Origin: Paenibacillus phocaeensis
Lineage (GTDB): Bacteria > Bacillota > Bacilli > Paenibacillales > Paenibacillaceae
Reading direction: 5' to 3'
DNA: 64,000 nucleotides
NCBI RefSeq assembly: GCF_900021165.1
Contig: NZ_FCOQ01000018.1
Coordinates: forward strand, 707,285-771,284
Below, one piece after another: positions 54,776 through 63,061 of this stretch (position 1 is the stretch's first letter; every line of letters begins with the position of its first letter). Made by a program: the position numbers and the translations under genes. The notes under the pieces were generated by a model. The model worked only from the letters and a program-made list of their open reading frames with translations. It ran no database searches and had not been told where the DNA came from.

Positions 54776-55774
54776 TCATCCTTTCAAAGGATCCAAAGCC
54801 GTACGAACAGGCGTCGGAGTGACGCCAACTTGCTCCCATTGGGCATCCAGCTCGCGCATCCGATTAAACGAAGCAATGGATACTTCGACCTGATCATCGG
54901 TCGGCTCCTTTGTCGTTAACAGTTGCAGCCAGAGCCCCGGGTAGCCGAGGAAGCGAAGGACCGGAATGTCGCGAACCGCATTGGTGAACCGCAGCAATTC
55001 GAACGAGAGTCCGATGACAAGCGGGAGCAGCAGCACCCGAATGTAGACGCGCTCCCAAAGTGAATCCCAACTGAAAATAGGCAAGGAATAGATGATAACC
55101 CCAACGATCACCGTCAGAATAATAAAGCTGCTGCCGCAGCGGTAATGCAGGCGGCTGTATTTTTGCACATTGGCTGGGGTCAATTCTTCACCCGCTTCAT
55201 AGGCGGAGATGACTTTATGCTCGGCTCCATGGTATTGGAACAACCGTTTGATGACAGGCGTCTGGGACATGAGCCACAGGTAGCCAAGCAACAAGACGAT
55301 TTTGATCCCCCCTTCAATGAGCGAATGCAGCGTTTGGTTGGCAAAAGCATGCTGGAACAAGTATTGCTCCAGGAGCGCGGGAACCAATGTGAAAATCAAC
55401 TTGCCTACGATAAAAGACAAGACCCCGACCACGGCTACCCCAAGCAGCATGGTGAGGGAGAAGCCGGATTCCTCCTTCTCCTTCTGTTTGGCGCGTTCCT
55501 CCGGATCCATCTCGTCATCGGCCATGGCTTCTGCCGAATAATTCAGGTGTTTGGAACCTTTGGCGCTCGAGTCGACGATGCTGACGATTCCGCGGATCAG
55601 CGGGATTTTGCGCAGCCGTTTGACCCAAGCCTTGTCTTCTTTAGGGACCTCCAGAAAACTGATTTCCCCCGTCTTCCGGCGTACGGCGGTCACGTTGACA
55701 TATTTTCCACCAAACATAACGCCTTCTATAACGGCTTGGCCGCCGTAAATCGTCGGTGCAGATTGTTCAGGCAA
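54776..55774 (-). CDS. yqhQ: DUF1385 multipass membrane protein (YqhQ)
   Basis: 332 residues. N-terminal YGGQAVIEGVMFGGK and central QYHGAEHKVISAYEAGEELT with RLHYRCGSSF are the conserved DUF1385 motifs, the HGAEHK suggesting a metal site. Four to five membrane helices. AGGAAGG eight bases upstream selects TTG 55774. Function unknown. Confidence 0.88.
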   Translation of the reverse strand: MPEQSAPTIYGGQAVIEGVMFGGKYVNVTAVRRKTGEISFLEVPKEDKAWVKRLRKIPLIRGIVSIVDSSAKGSKHLNYSAEAMADDEMDPEERAKQKEKEESGFSLTMLLGVAVVGVLSFIVGKLIFTLVPALLEQYLFQHAFANQTLHSLIEGGIKIVLLLGYLWLMSQTPVIKRLFQYHGAEHKVISAYEAGEELTPANVQKYSRLHYRCGSSFIILTVIVGVIIYSLPIFSWDSLWERVYIRVLLLPLVIGLSFELLRFTNAVRDIPVLRFLGYPGLWLQLLTTKEPTDDQVEVSIASFNRMRELDAQWEQVGVTPTPVRTALDPLKG

Positions 55775-55958
55775 AACTTTCACCTTCCTACAATAGATAA
55801 GTTTAGTGTGGCGTAAACGGGATAACCTCAAGATTTGTAATGATTCCATTGTAACGGACTTTGCGGGCAAATTCTAGTTGGTTTAGTCTTTTTGGAAATG
55901 CGCATACTAATCTTCAAAAAAAGGGATGAAAATATTTCTATAGAAGGGAAGGATGCGA

Positions 55959-56498
55959 ATGACAGCGAACAAAGAGAAACCGCGGACAAGGGTTCAACCC
56001 TGGCGGCAGCAGCGGCGGGAAAACACCAACATTTGGAAGTTCTCGCTGGAAATCGGATTTTTTGCCGGATTGATTTGGGGGGGAGTCAAGGGACTGTTTT
56101 TCTTTATGTCCTTGACCTCGGTGTTGCCCGGCTATCTGGTAGAGCCCTTCTTCAAAAATTCGTTCCTGCAGAGTCAGGCCGGATATTACGTGGGGTGGTT
56201 GTCGTTTATTGCCTTTTCCATTCTGGCGACAATCCTCTATGTGGTGGCATTTCGTAAACTGCGGGGACCTGGTCCGGGGATCCTATACGGCATCGCTTGG
56301 TGGGGAATCTTATTCGGGGTGCTGGGGCCGCTGTTTGATCTGATCCCCCCGCTGCGGGAGCTGTCGCGGACCACGATCATCAGCGAGTTCTGCCTGTATC
56401 TGTTGTGGGGATTGTTCATTGGTTATACCACTGCGGAGGAATATACGGATGAACGTTCGCGTGAACCGAACAAAGCCCGCGAGAAGGCTCTTCAATAG
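55959..56498 (+). CDS. yqhR: YqhR-family membrane protein
   Basis: 179 residues, four membrane helices, basic N-terminus (EKPRTRVQPWRQQRRENTN). FFAGLIWGGVKGLFFF and GIAWWGILFGVLGPLFDLIP are typical of YqhR. ATG 55959 is set by GAAGGGAAGG. Function unknown; location between yqhQ and aroQ matches Bacillus. Confidence 0.82.
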   Translation: MTANKEKPRTRVQPWRQQRRENTNIWKFSLEIGFFAGLIWGGVKGLFFFMSLTSVLPGYLVEPFFKNSFLQSQAGYYVGWLSFIAFSILATILYVVAFRKLRGPGPGILYGIAWWGILFGVLGPLFDLIPPLRELSRTTIISEFCLYLLWGLFIGYTTAEEYTDERSREPNKAREKALQ

Positions 56499-56587
56499 AA
56501 GCTGCTTCAAAAAAGTTATAGCTTCTCAAGCGACTCCCTCGTATGTTAAAATTATTTTTGGTTATTTTTCGGAAAGGGGGAGCCGCC

Positions 56588-57028
56588 ATGTATCGCATCT
56601 TGGTCATGAACGGACCGAATTTGAACATGCTTGGCGTGCGCGAGCCCGGCGTTTACGGATCGGAATCGCTCCGTGAGATCGAAGACAAGCTGAAGGCCCT
56701 GGCTGCGCCTAATGGGTTGGAGCTATTCTTCTACCAGTCCAACCATGAGGGCGGGCTGATCGACCAAATTCATGCCGCCTTCGGAAATACAGACGGGATT
56801 TTGCTGAATCCAGGTGCGTTGACGCATTACAGCTATGCTCTTCGGGATGCCTTAACCTCGGTGAATATCCCCGTAGTTGAAGTTCACTTGTCCAACATCC
56901 ACGCCCGCGAGGCGTTCCGACATACCTCGGTGATTGCGCCGATCGCCGTCGGTCAAATCTCCGGTTTCGGATCCTATGGCTATGAAATGGGATTGCTGGC
57001 GTTGAAGCATCATTTGGAGCGAGGATAG
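56588..57028 (+). CDS. aroQ: type II 3-dehydroquinate dehydratase
   Basis: 146 residues. Third step of the shikimate pathway, dehydrating 3-dehydroquinate. [17 protein letters not shown] supplies the catalytic Tyr/Arg loop, and [16 protein letters not shown] and [18 protein letters not shown] the substrate residues. Dodecameric cytosolic enzyme in known cases. GGGGGAG supports ATG 56588. Just upstream of a peptidase gene, as in Bacillus (yqhS-yqhT). Confidence 0.96.
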   Translation: MYRILVMNGPNLNMLGVREPGVYGSESLREIEDKLKALAAPNGLELFFYQSNHEGGLIDQIHAAFGNTDGILLNPGALTHYSYALRDALTSVNIPVVEVHLSNIHAREAFRHTSVIAPIAVGQISGFGSYGYEMGLLALKHHLERG

Positions 57029-57063
57029 TGAAGTTACTACCTTATAATAAGGGAGAGTTTGGT

Positions 57064-58137
57064 ATGGCGAGTACACGAGTAAATCGGCTCCGCGAAGCGC
57101 TTGCATCGCAGCGGATCGAAGCCGTATTGATTACCGGAGAAGTGAACCGCCGCTATTTGACGGGATTTACGGGAAGTTCCGGCTATGTCCTGATTACGCC
57201 GCAGAAGGCATGGTTGTTGACGGACTTCCGTTATTTGACGCAGGCGGCCGAACAGGCGCCCGGATTCGAAATCGTAGATCACGGGGCTTCGGTCACCGGA
57301 ATGATTCAAAGCCTGATGACGCAAGAAGGCATCGATCGACTCGGATTTGAAGAAGAACAGATGGTGTTCGCGACCTATCGGACTTATGAGCGCGAGCTTA
57401 CGCCGATAACGCTTGTTCCGCTGAGCGGTCTGGTTGAAGAACTGCGTCTCTTCAAGGACGCGGAGGAACTGGCTGTCCTGAAGGAAGCGGCTGAATTGGC
57501 AGACCGAACCTTCCTGCATATGCTAGACGTTCTGAAGCCGGGAATGAGCGAATGGGACGCTGCGCTGGAACTGGAGACGTTCATGAAGAAGAACGGCGCG
57601 ACCGGCCCTTCGTTCGATACGATTATGGCTTCCGGAGAGCGCTCCGCATTGCCGCACGGCAGAGCCAGCGAACGGATCATGCAGGCGAACGAGCTGGTTA
57701 CGATGGACTTCGGCGCGTTGTACAAAGGCTATTGCTCCGATATCACACGGACGGTCGCCTTGGGAACGCCAAGCGCCAAGCTGCGTGAAATTTATGATAT
57801 CGTCCTGGAAGCCCAGCTTCATACCCTGGAATTCATGCGGCCGGGCATGACCGGACGGGAAGCCGACGCTTTAGCGCGTGATGTGATTACCCGTTACGGT
57901 TACGGCGAGCAGTTCGGCCACAGCACCGGGCATGGCCTGGGCATGGAAGTGCATGAGGCGCCGCGCGTATCCAAAGCGAGCGATACGGTGCTGAAGCCGG
58001 GGATGGTCGTCACGGTGGAGCCGGGGATTTATTTGCCTGGCATCGGCGGCGTTCGCATCGAGGACGATGTGGTGATCACGGAGACCGGAATCCGCCGGTT
58101 GACGGAATCGACGAAGGAATTTATCTCGCTTGGTTAA
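57064..58137 (+). CDS. yqhT: Xaa-Pro peptidase, M24B family (YqhT)
   Basis: 357 residues. N-terminal creatinase-like domain (~1-125) and pita-bread metallopeptidase with metal ligands in MDFGALYKGYCSDITRT, HSTGHGLGMEVHE, VVTVEPGIY and GGVRIEDDVVIT. Cleaves N-terminal Xaa-Pro bonds. AAGGGAGAG favours ATG 57064 over GTG 57028. Next to efp, whose product relieves polyproline stalling; a shared proline theme is only suggestive. Confidence 0.93.
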   Translation: MASTRVNRLREALASQRIEAVLITGEVNRRYLTGFTGSSGYVLITPQKAWLLTDFRYLTQAAEQAPGFEIVDHGASVTGMIQSLMTQEGIDRLGFEEEQMVFATYRTYERELTPITLVPLSGLVEELRLFKDAEELAVLKEAAELADRTFLHMLDVLKPGMSEWDAALELETFMKKNGATGPSFDTIMASGERSALPHGRASERIMQANELVTMDFGALYKGYCSDITRTVALGTPSAKLREIYDIVLEAQLHTLEFMRPGMTGREADALARDVITRYGYGEQFGHSTGHGLGMEVHEAPRVSKASDTVLKPGMVVTVEPGIYLPGIGGVRIEDDVVITETGIRRLTESTKEFISLG

Positions 58138-58298
58138 ATCAGGGTTGCCGCCGGTCCACATCGGGTCGGACACCCGGCTGTTGCATCGTTTCGCAGGGAA
58201 CTCCAAACGTGGGGGAACAGCAACTAACGTGGGCAGCTTGAATTTTGGGTATTTTTCAATTTTAATAGAGATGTTAACCCACTTGAGGAGGTACTTTT

Positions 58299-58856
58299 GT
58301 GATTTCAGTAAACGATTTTAAGACAGGCTTGACCGTCGAGGTGGACGGCGACATTTATACGGTGCTGGAGTTCCAACACGTGAAACCGGGGAAGGGCGCT
58401 GCATTCGTCCGCTCCAAGCTGAAAAACCTGCGTAACGGCAACACGGTGGAAAAAACGTTCCGTGCCGGCGAGACGATCGGCCGGGCTATGATTGAAAACC
58501 GCGACGTGCAATACCTGTATGCCAGCGGTCAAGAACATACGTTCATGGACAACGAGACTTACGATCAATTCACGTTGACTTCGGATCAGTTGGAATGGGA
58601 ACTGAACTTCCTGAAAGAGAATATGAACGTGAAGATCGTCAGCTACCAAGGCGAAATTCTCGGGATCAACCTGCCGAACAGCGTTGAGCTGAAGGTCGTT
58701 GAAACCGAACCGGGGATCAAAGGCAACACGGCTACCGGCGCGACCAAAAATGCGAAGGTCGAAACCGGCCTGAACGTACAAGTGCCGCTCTTCATTAATG
58801 AAGACGACGTGCTCTTGATCGATACGCGCGAAGGCAAATATATTTCGCGGGCATAA
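58299..58856 (+). CDS. efp: translation elongation factor P
   Basis: 185 residues, three beta-barrel domains. The tip loop [12 protein letters not shown] presents Lys32, the residue modified in many bacteria. Binds between P and E sites to rescue ribosomes stalled at polyproline. Start is GTG after AGGAGGTAC. Monocistronic with terminator. Confidence 0.97.
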   Translation: MISVNDFKTGLTVEVDGDIYTVLEFQHVKPGKGAAFVRSKLKNLRNGNTVEKTFRAGETIGRAMIENRDVQYLYASGQEHTFMDNETYDQFTLTSDQLEWELNFLKENMNVKIVSYQGEILGINLPNSVELKVVETEPGIKGNTATGATKNAKVETGLNVQVPLFINEDDVLLIDTREGKYISRA

Positions 58857-58921
58857 CTTGAACCGGCAGTAGTAAGGTACAAGGCTCCGCCAGCAGCGGG
58901 GACTTGGCCATCCAGCGGTAT

Positions 58922-58951
58922 CCTCCACCTGACTTGGGTGGGGGAATTTTT
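58922..58951 (+). terminator. intrinsic terminator after efp
   Basis: CCTCCACC (58922-58929) pairs with GGTGGGGG (58937-58944), one G-U, followed by AATTTTT. Confidence 0.75.
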
Positions 58952-58970
58952 GTTAATATCCGCAAAACCA

Positions 58971-59001
58971 TTGACGAACTTCGGGTCTTTCGTATTATAC
59001 T
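58971..59001 (+). promoter_or_regulatory. sigma-A promoter for lysC
   Basis: TTGACG (58971-58976) with TATTAT (58993-58998, 16-bp spacer) or TATACT (58996-59001, 19 bp). The leader is only ~65 bases, too short for a lysine riboswitch. Confidence 0.65.
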
Positions 59002-59070
59002 GGTTTAAAGCGTTACTGGATTCAATGGGCTGAACGCTCCGAATTGGGGCACCATTAGGGAGGGTCTGAC

Positions 59071-60324
59071 TTGGCTTTATACGTGATGAAATTTGGAGGC
59101 AGTTCCGTAGGCGATACGGAACGCATGCAGCGCGTCGCCCGGCGCGTGGTGGAGAAACAGCAGGAAGGGCATCAGGTCATGGTCGTGGTCTCCGCGATGG
59201 GCGATACAACGGACGATTTAATCGATCAGGCGAAGCTGCTGAATCCGAATCCGCCTTTGCGTGAAATGGATATGTTGATGACGACCGGTGAACAAATCTC
59301 TATCGCTCTTTTGGCGATTGCCATTGATGCGTTAGGGGGGAAGGCCGTTTCTTATACGGGCTGGCAGGCGGGCTTCCGTACGGAAGCGGAGCATGGAAGA
59401 GCTCGGATCACTGATATTCAGCCGGAGCGGGTGCTGAAATCGCTCGAAGAGGGAAAGATCATTATCGTTGCCGGCTTCCAGGGCATGACCGAAGATGGGG
59501 AGATTACCACGTTCGGGCGCGGTGGTTCCGACACGACGGCGGTGGCTCTGGCTGCGGCAACGGGGGCGGATTATTGCGAGATTTATACGGATGTGGACGG
59601 GGTATATTCGACGGATCCGCGGATCGTGAAGAACGCCCGCAAGCTGAACGAAATCTCGTATGACGAGATGCTTGAGCTCGCCAACCTGGGCGCGGCGGTT
59701 CTGCACCCCCGTGCGGTGGAGTACGCGAAGCACAACAAGGTCCGTCTCGTAGTTCGCTCCAGCTTTAACTATCATGAAGGTACGGTCGTGAAGGAGGAAG
59801 TCAATATGGAACAAGGTGTGGTAGTCAGCGGGATCGCCTATGACAAGAACGTGGCCCGAATCAGCATATTAGGCGTGTCGCATGTCCCCGGCGTGCTGGC
59901 GAAGGTGTTCGGCTCCCTGGCCGAAGCGAAGATCGATGTGGATATTATCGTCCAAAGCGGTGTAACGGACGGCAAAGCAGATTTCTCCTTTACGGTAGCC
60001 CTGTCGGAATGCGACAAAGCGGTGAAGGTGCTTGAAGGCATTCGCGCCGAGCTGCCTTATGAGAAGGTCACCTCTGAAGAAGGGCTGGTGAAGGTGTCGA
60101 TCGTAGGTGCCGGAATGGTCAGCCACCCGGGCGTTGCGGCGCAAATGTTCGACGTGATTTCGAAGCAAGGCGTAAATATTGAAATGGTCAGCACCTCGGA
60201 AATCAAGGTGTCCTGCGTCATCGACGGCAGCAAGTTGAACGAGGTCGTGACCGCCCTGCATACAGCCTACGGCCTGGATGCGGAAAGCACCGCTTTCGTT
60301 GGCGGACCGAAGGATCGCCGCTAA
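59071..60324 (+). CDS. lysC: aspartate kinase (aspartokinase II alpha chain)
   Basis: 417 residues. First step of the aspartate pathway to lysine, threonine, methionine and diaminopimelate. Kinase domain (1-~245) with MKFGGSSVGD, TTGEQIS and GRGGSDTTAVALAAA; two ACT domains (~265-405) for feedback control. Start TTG 59071 after GAGGGTC. An in-frame internal start encodes the beta chain (next entry). Placed between efp and yqhV, breaking the Bacillus order. Confidence 0.95.
   Translation: MALYVMKFGGSSVGDTERMQRVARRVVEKQQEGHQVMVVVSAMGDTTDDLIDQAKLLNPNPPLREMDMLMTTGEQISIALLAIAIDALGGKAVSYTGWQAGFRTEAEHGRARITDIQPERVLKSLEEGKIIIVAGFQGMTEDGEITTFGRGGSDTTAVALAAATGADYCEIYTDVDGVYSTDPRIVKNARKLNEISYDEMLELANLGAAVLHPRAVEYAKHNKVRLVVRSSFNYHEGTVVKEEVNMEQGVVVSGIAYDKNVARISILGVSHVPGVLAKVFGSLAEAKIDVDIIVQSGVTDGKADFSFTVALSECDKAVKVLEGIRAELPYEKVTSEEGLVKVSIVGAGMVSHPGVAAQMFDVISKQGVNIEMVSTSEIKVSCVIDGSKLNEVVTALHTAYGLDAESTAFVGGPKDRR
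59806..60324 (+). CDS. lysC: internal translation start: aspartokinase beta subunit
   Basis: ATG at codon 246 of lysC is preceded by AAGGAGGAAGTCAAT, an ideal ribosome-binding site and spacing inside the gene. The product would be the 172-residue ACT-domain chain. B. subtilis LysC is known to give overlapping alpha and beta chains in the same way, so an alpha2-beta2 enzyme is expected here. Confidence 0.85.
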   Translation: MEQGVVVSGIAYDKNVARISILGVSHVPGVLAKVFGSLAEAKIDVDIIVQSGVTDGKADFSFTVALSECDKAVKVLEGIRAELPYEKVTSEEGLVKVSIVGAGMVSHPGVAAQMFDVISKQGVNIEMVSTSEIKVSCVIDGSKLNEVVTALHTAYGLDAESTAFVGGPKDRR

Positions 60325-60360
60325 GCTGCGATAACTGAATATATCAATTGCACCGTGAGA

Positions 60361-60402
60361 ATCCCCTGAAGCTATGGCTATGGCTTCGGGGGATTTTTTT
60401 TT
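60361..60402 (+). terminator. intrinsic terminator after lysC
   Basis: ATCCCCTGAAGC (60361-60372) pairs with GCTTCGGGGGAT (60383-60394), one G-U pair, followed by nine T. Confidence 0.9.
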
Positions 60403-60463
60403 AATAAATAGAGAAATTCGGGCATATCGTTAAGAGAACAGATGGGACAAGAAGGAGGTACAT

Positions 60464-60730
60464 ATGCTTGATAAATTTGTGACCAGTATGGCGGCATTGC
60501 GAATCTTCTCGGGAACGATCGAGATTTTGGCGGCGCTGCTGATGCTGAAGCTGGGCAGAGTGGACAAGGCGCTGGCCGTGAATTCCGCGCTGGCGTTCGT
60601 GGGTCCAACCATTCTCCTCGTCACTACGTCTATCGGACTCGCCGGCATCGCCGACAAATTGTCCTGGGGGAAGATGGTATGGATTGGCTGCGGGGTGGCT
60701 TGTCTCTTAATCGGGATTTTGAAGAAATGA
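60464..60730 (+). CDS. yqhV: YqhV-family small membrane protein
   Basis: 88 residues, three hydrophobic helices (MAALRIFSGTIEILAALLML, ALAFVGPTILLVTTSIGL, MVWIGCGVACLLIGIL). Matches YqhV (DUF2619) in size and in its fixed place before spoIIIAA. AAGGAGGT precedes the ATG. Function unknown. Confidence 0.88.
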   Translation: MLDKFVTSMAALRIFSGTIEILAALLMLKLGRVDKALAVNSALAFVGPTILLVTTSIGLAGIADKLSWGKMVWIGCGVACLLIGILKK

Positions 60731-60742
60731 TAGATTTCCCTA

Positions 60743-60770
60743 GCATAATGGCAAAGTACAAGCATACACA
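60743..60770 (+). promoter_or_regulatory. candidate sigma-E promoter of the spoIIIA operon
   Basis: GCATAAT (60743-60749), 13-bp gap, CATACACA (60763-60770). This is close to the mother-cell sigma-E consensus (KMATATT, 13-15 bp, CATACAnT) and lies about 85 bases before spoIIIAA, which is transcribed by sigma-E in B. subtilis. Confidence 0.68.
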
Positions 60771-60856
60771 TGTGATATAGCAAAAAACAATTCAATTAAG
60801 AGAAAGCTTTAGGCGGTATGGACATGCACGAAAGTAAGAGTTTTGGGGGTGCGTCT

Positions 60857-61855
60857 ATGAACCCGAGTTGGTTGACCGTATTTCCCGACAATCTCCGGGC
60901 TCTACTGCTCAAGCTCCCGCCCTCTATCTTTCCGGGTTTAGAAGAAATTCGCATTCGGGAGGGCCGGCCATTGGAGATTAACGCGGAAGGCCGGTATTAT
61001 TTCCTGACGCCCGACGGAGAGATGACGAGGAATCCGGATGCCGCGTACAAGCCGAGCAAGCAGGACGGCAATCGCCTGCTCGATCTCATCACCAACCATT
61101 CGCTGTACACGATGGAGGAAGAGCTGCGCAAAGGGTTTATCACGATCGCCGGCGGCCATCGCATTGGATTGGCGGGCAGAACCTTGCTTAGCGGGGGAAA
61201 GGTGGAGCACCTTCGAGATATTAGCGGGTTTAACATGCGGATCGCCCGGGAAATCCGGGGGATTGCCGATCCGATCCTGCCGAAGCTGCTGGACTTCCGG
61301 CATAAAACCGTGCATCACACTTTGATTCTGTCGCCGCCGCAGCAAGGGAAAACGACCTTGATTCGCGATCTGGCCCGCCAGATCAGCTGCGGTACCTGGG
61401 GACATCCCGAAGCGTCCTGGCCGGGACTGAAGGTCGCGGTGATTGACGAGCGTTCCGAGATCGCCGGCAGCAAACGGGGGGTACCGGGTTTTGACGTCGG
61501 TCCCCGCACCGACGTGATGGACGGATGCCCGAAGGCGGAGGGGATCATGATGATGATCCGATCCATGTCGCCGGATGTGATCATCGTTGATGAGATCGGC
61601 CGACCGGAGGATGCCGAGGCCTTGGCCGAAGCGCTCCATGCCGGAGTGCGGGTGATCGCCACAGCACACGGATCAAGCGTGGACGATTTGGCGGCCCGCC
61701 CGGCGTTGTCCAAGCTGGCCGAGAGCTCCTTCTTCCAGATGTATGCGGTGCTTGCACGAACGGAGAAGGGACTGGCTTTCAAGCTGTGGGACGGCAAACG
61801 CCGAGGAATCCCGCCAGCCGCACCCGGCTGGAAAGGGAGGGAAGAGCATGCTTAA
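60857..61855 (+). CDS. spoIIIAA: stage III sporulation protein AA, secretion-type ATPase
   Basis: 332 residues. Walker A PPQQGKTTLIRD (~160) and Walker B VIIVDEIGRPEDAEA place it among VirB11/GspE-like ATPases. It energises the SpoIIIA-SpoIIQ feeding-tube channel between mother cell and forespore. GGGGGTG six bases upstream favours ATG 60857 over 60818. The gene overlaps spoIIIAB by eight bases. Confidence 0.96.
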   Translation: MNPSWLTVFPDNLRALLLKLPPSIFPGLEEIRIREGRPLEINAEGRYYFLTPDGEMTRNPDAAYKPSKQDGNRLLDLITNHSLYTMEEELRKGFITIAGGHRIGLAGRTLLSGGKVEHLRDISGFNMRIAREIRGIADPILPKLLDFRHKTVHHTLILSPPQQGKTTLIRDLARQISCGTWGHPEASWPGLKVAVIDERSEIAGSKRGVPGFDVGPRTDVMDGCPKAEGIMMMIRSMSPDVIIVDEIGRPEDAEALAEALHAGVRVIATAHGSSVDDLAARPALSKLAESSFFQMYAVLARTEKGLAFKLWDGKRRGIPPAAPGWKGREEHA

Positions 61856-62366
61856 GATGTTCGGAGCTGCGCTCGTCCTGCTGACCGCCACATTGGCGGG
61901 TTGGCTGCAGGCCAGGCAATTCGCCGCCCGGCCAAGCCAAATTCGGCGGCTTATCCTCGCGTTGAAACGGCTGGAGACCGAGATCATGTACGGCTTCACG
62001 CCGCTGCCGGATGCGCTGCGCCGAATCGGCGAGCAAAGCGGGGAACCGATCCGGGCCATCTTCGTCCATGCGGCGGACAATATGGGCGCGGCCCAGCCGT
62101 GGACCGCCCAGGAAAGCCTGGAGCATGCCGTGACGAAGCTGTGGAAATATACCGCCATGAAGGCGCCCGAGCAGGAGGTCATTCGGCAGCTCAGCTTAAC
62201 GCTCGGGACAAGCGACCGGAAGGATCAATTGGGTCATCTGGCTACGGCGGTGCGGCAGCTGGAGAGCGAGGAAGCCGCTGCACGGGAAGAACAAGCCCGC
62301 TATGAGAAAATGTATCGAAGCTTGGGTCTTTTGTGCGGAGCGTTCATCGTTATTTTGTTCTACTGA
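61848..62366 (+). CDS. spoIIIAB: stage III sporulation protein AB
   Basis: 172 residues. Two membrane helices, at ~3-18 and at the C-terminus (LGLLCGAFIVILF), enclosing a GspF-like helical domain (RLILALKRLETEIMYGFTPLPDAL). Membrane component of the SpoIIIA complex. AGGGAGGGAAGAGC precedes ATG 61848, inside the end of spoIIIAA. Confidence 0.95.
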   Translation: MLKMFGAALVLLTATLAGWLQARQFAARPSQIRRLILALKRLETEIMYGFTPLPDALRRIGEQSGEPIRAIFVHAADNMGAAQPWTAQESLEHAVTKLWKYTAMKAPEQEVIRQLSLTLGTSDRKDQLGHLATAVRQLESEEAAAREEQARYEKMYRSLGLLCGAFIVILFY

Positions 62367-62426
62367 ATACCATTTCCCTCCACGGCTGATTGCCGCCTGT
62401 GAAATCGTTAGTGAGGTGCCAAGTCA

Positions 62427-62630
62427 ATGAACATAGAAGTGAACGCTATTTTTCAGATTGCGGGCATCGGTATTATTATCGCCATGATCCATACGGTGCT
62501 GAAACAGATGGGGAAAGAGGACATGGCGCATTGGGTGACGCTGATCGGGTTCGTGGTCGTCCTGTTCATGGTCATTCGGCTGCTTGACAGTCTGTTTCAG
62601 GAAATCAAATCGATCTTCTTATTCCAGTAG
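62427..62630 (+). CDS. spoIIIAC: stage III sporulation protein AC
   Basis: 67 residues, two membrane helices separated by TVLKQMGKEDMAHW. Size and sequence (NAIFQIAGIGIIIAMIHTVL) are typical. Part of the channel complex with AD and AE. GTGAGGTG precedes the start. Confidence 0.96.
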   Translation: MNIEVNAIFQIAGIGIIIAMIHTVLKQMGKEDMAHWVTLIGFVVVLFMVIRLLDSLFQEIKSIFLFQ

Positions 62631-62641
62631 GTGAGCGCACC

Positions 62642-63031
62642 GTGGAAATCATCCAAATTGTAGGGCTTGGGCTCATCGCAACCGTGCTGGTCCTGGTCGT
62701 CAAGGAACAAAAGCCGATGTTCGCTTTCCTGATTGCCGCGAGCACGGGCGTTCTGATATTTCTGTACCTGATCGGTAAAATCGGAGGAATCATTGAGGTC
62801 TTGGAGGATCTAGCTGATAAATCCGGCGTCCAGATGATCTATTTAAAGACGATTCTGAAAATCATCGGGATCGCCTATATCGCCGAATTTGGCGCTCAGA
62901 TCGTAAGGGATGCCGGGCAAGAGAGCATCGCCAGCAAGATCGAAATGGCGGGAAAGGTGCTCATCATGGTGCTTGCCATTCCGATTATCAGCATCATTAT
63001 CGAGACGGTCATCAAGCTGCTGCCGGCTTAG
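62642..63031 (+). CDS. spoIIIAD: stage III sporulation protein AD
   Basis: 129 residues, about four helices (EIIQIVGLGLIATVLVLVVK, FGAQIVRDAGQESIASKIEM). Starts with GTG at 62642 after TAGGTGAG, 11 bases past spoIIIAC. Component of the same inner-forespore/mother-cell channel. Confidence 0.95.
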   Translation: MEIIQIVGLGLIATVLVLVVKEQKPMFAFLIAASTGVLIFLYLIGKIGGIIEVLEDLADKSGVQMIYLKTILKIIGIAYIAEFGAQIVRDAGQESIASKIEMAGKVLIMVLAIPIISIIIETVIKLLPA

Positions 63032-63061
63032 AAGGTTGCTTCGGATTGGGGAGAAGGACTT

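Noticed and set aside
58960..59070. Lysine riboswitch before lysC
   Set aside because: The leader after the predicted promoter is only about 65 bases and lacks the conserved core.
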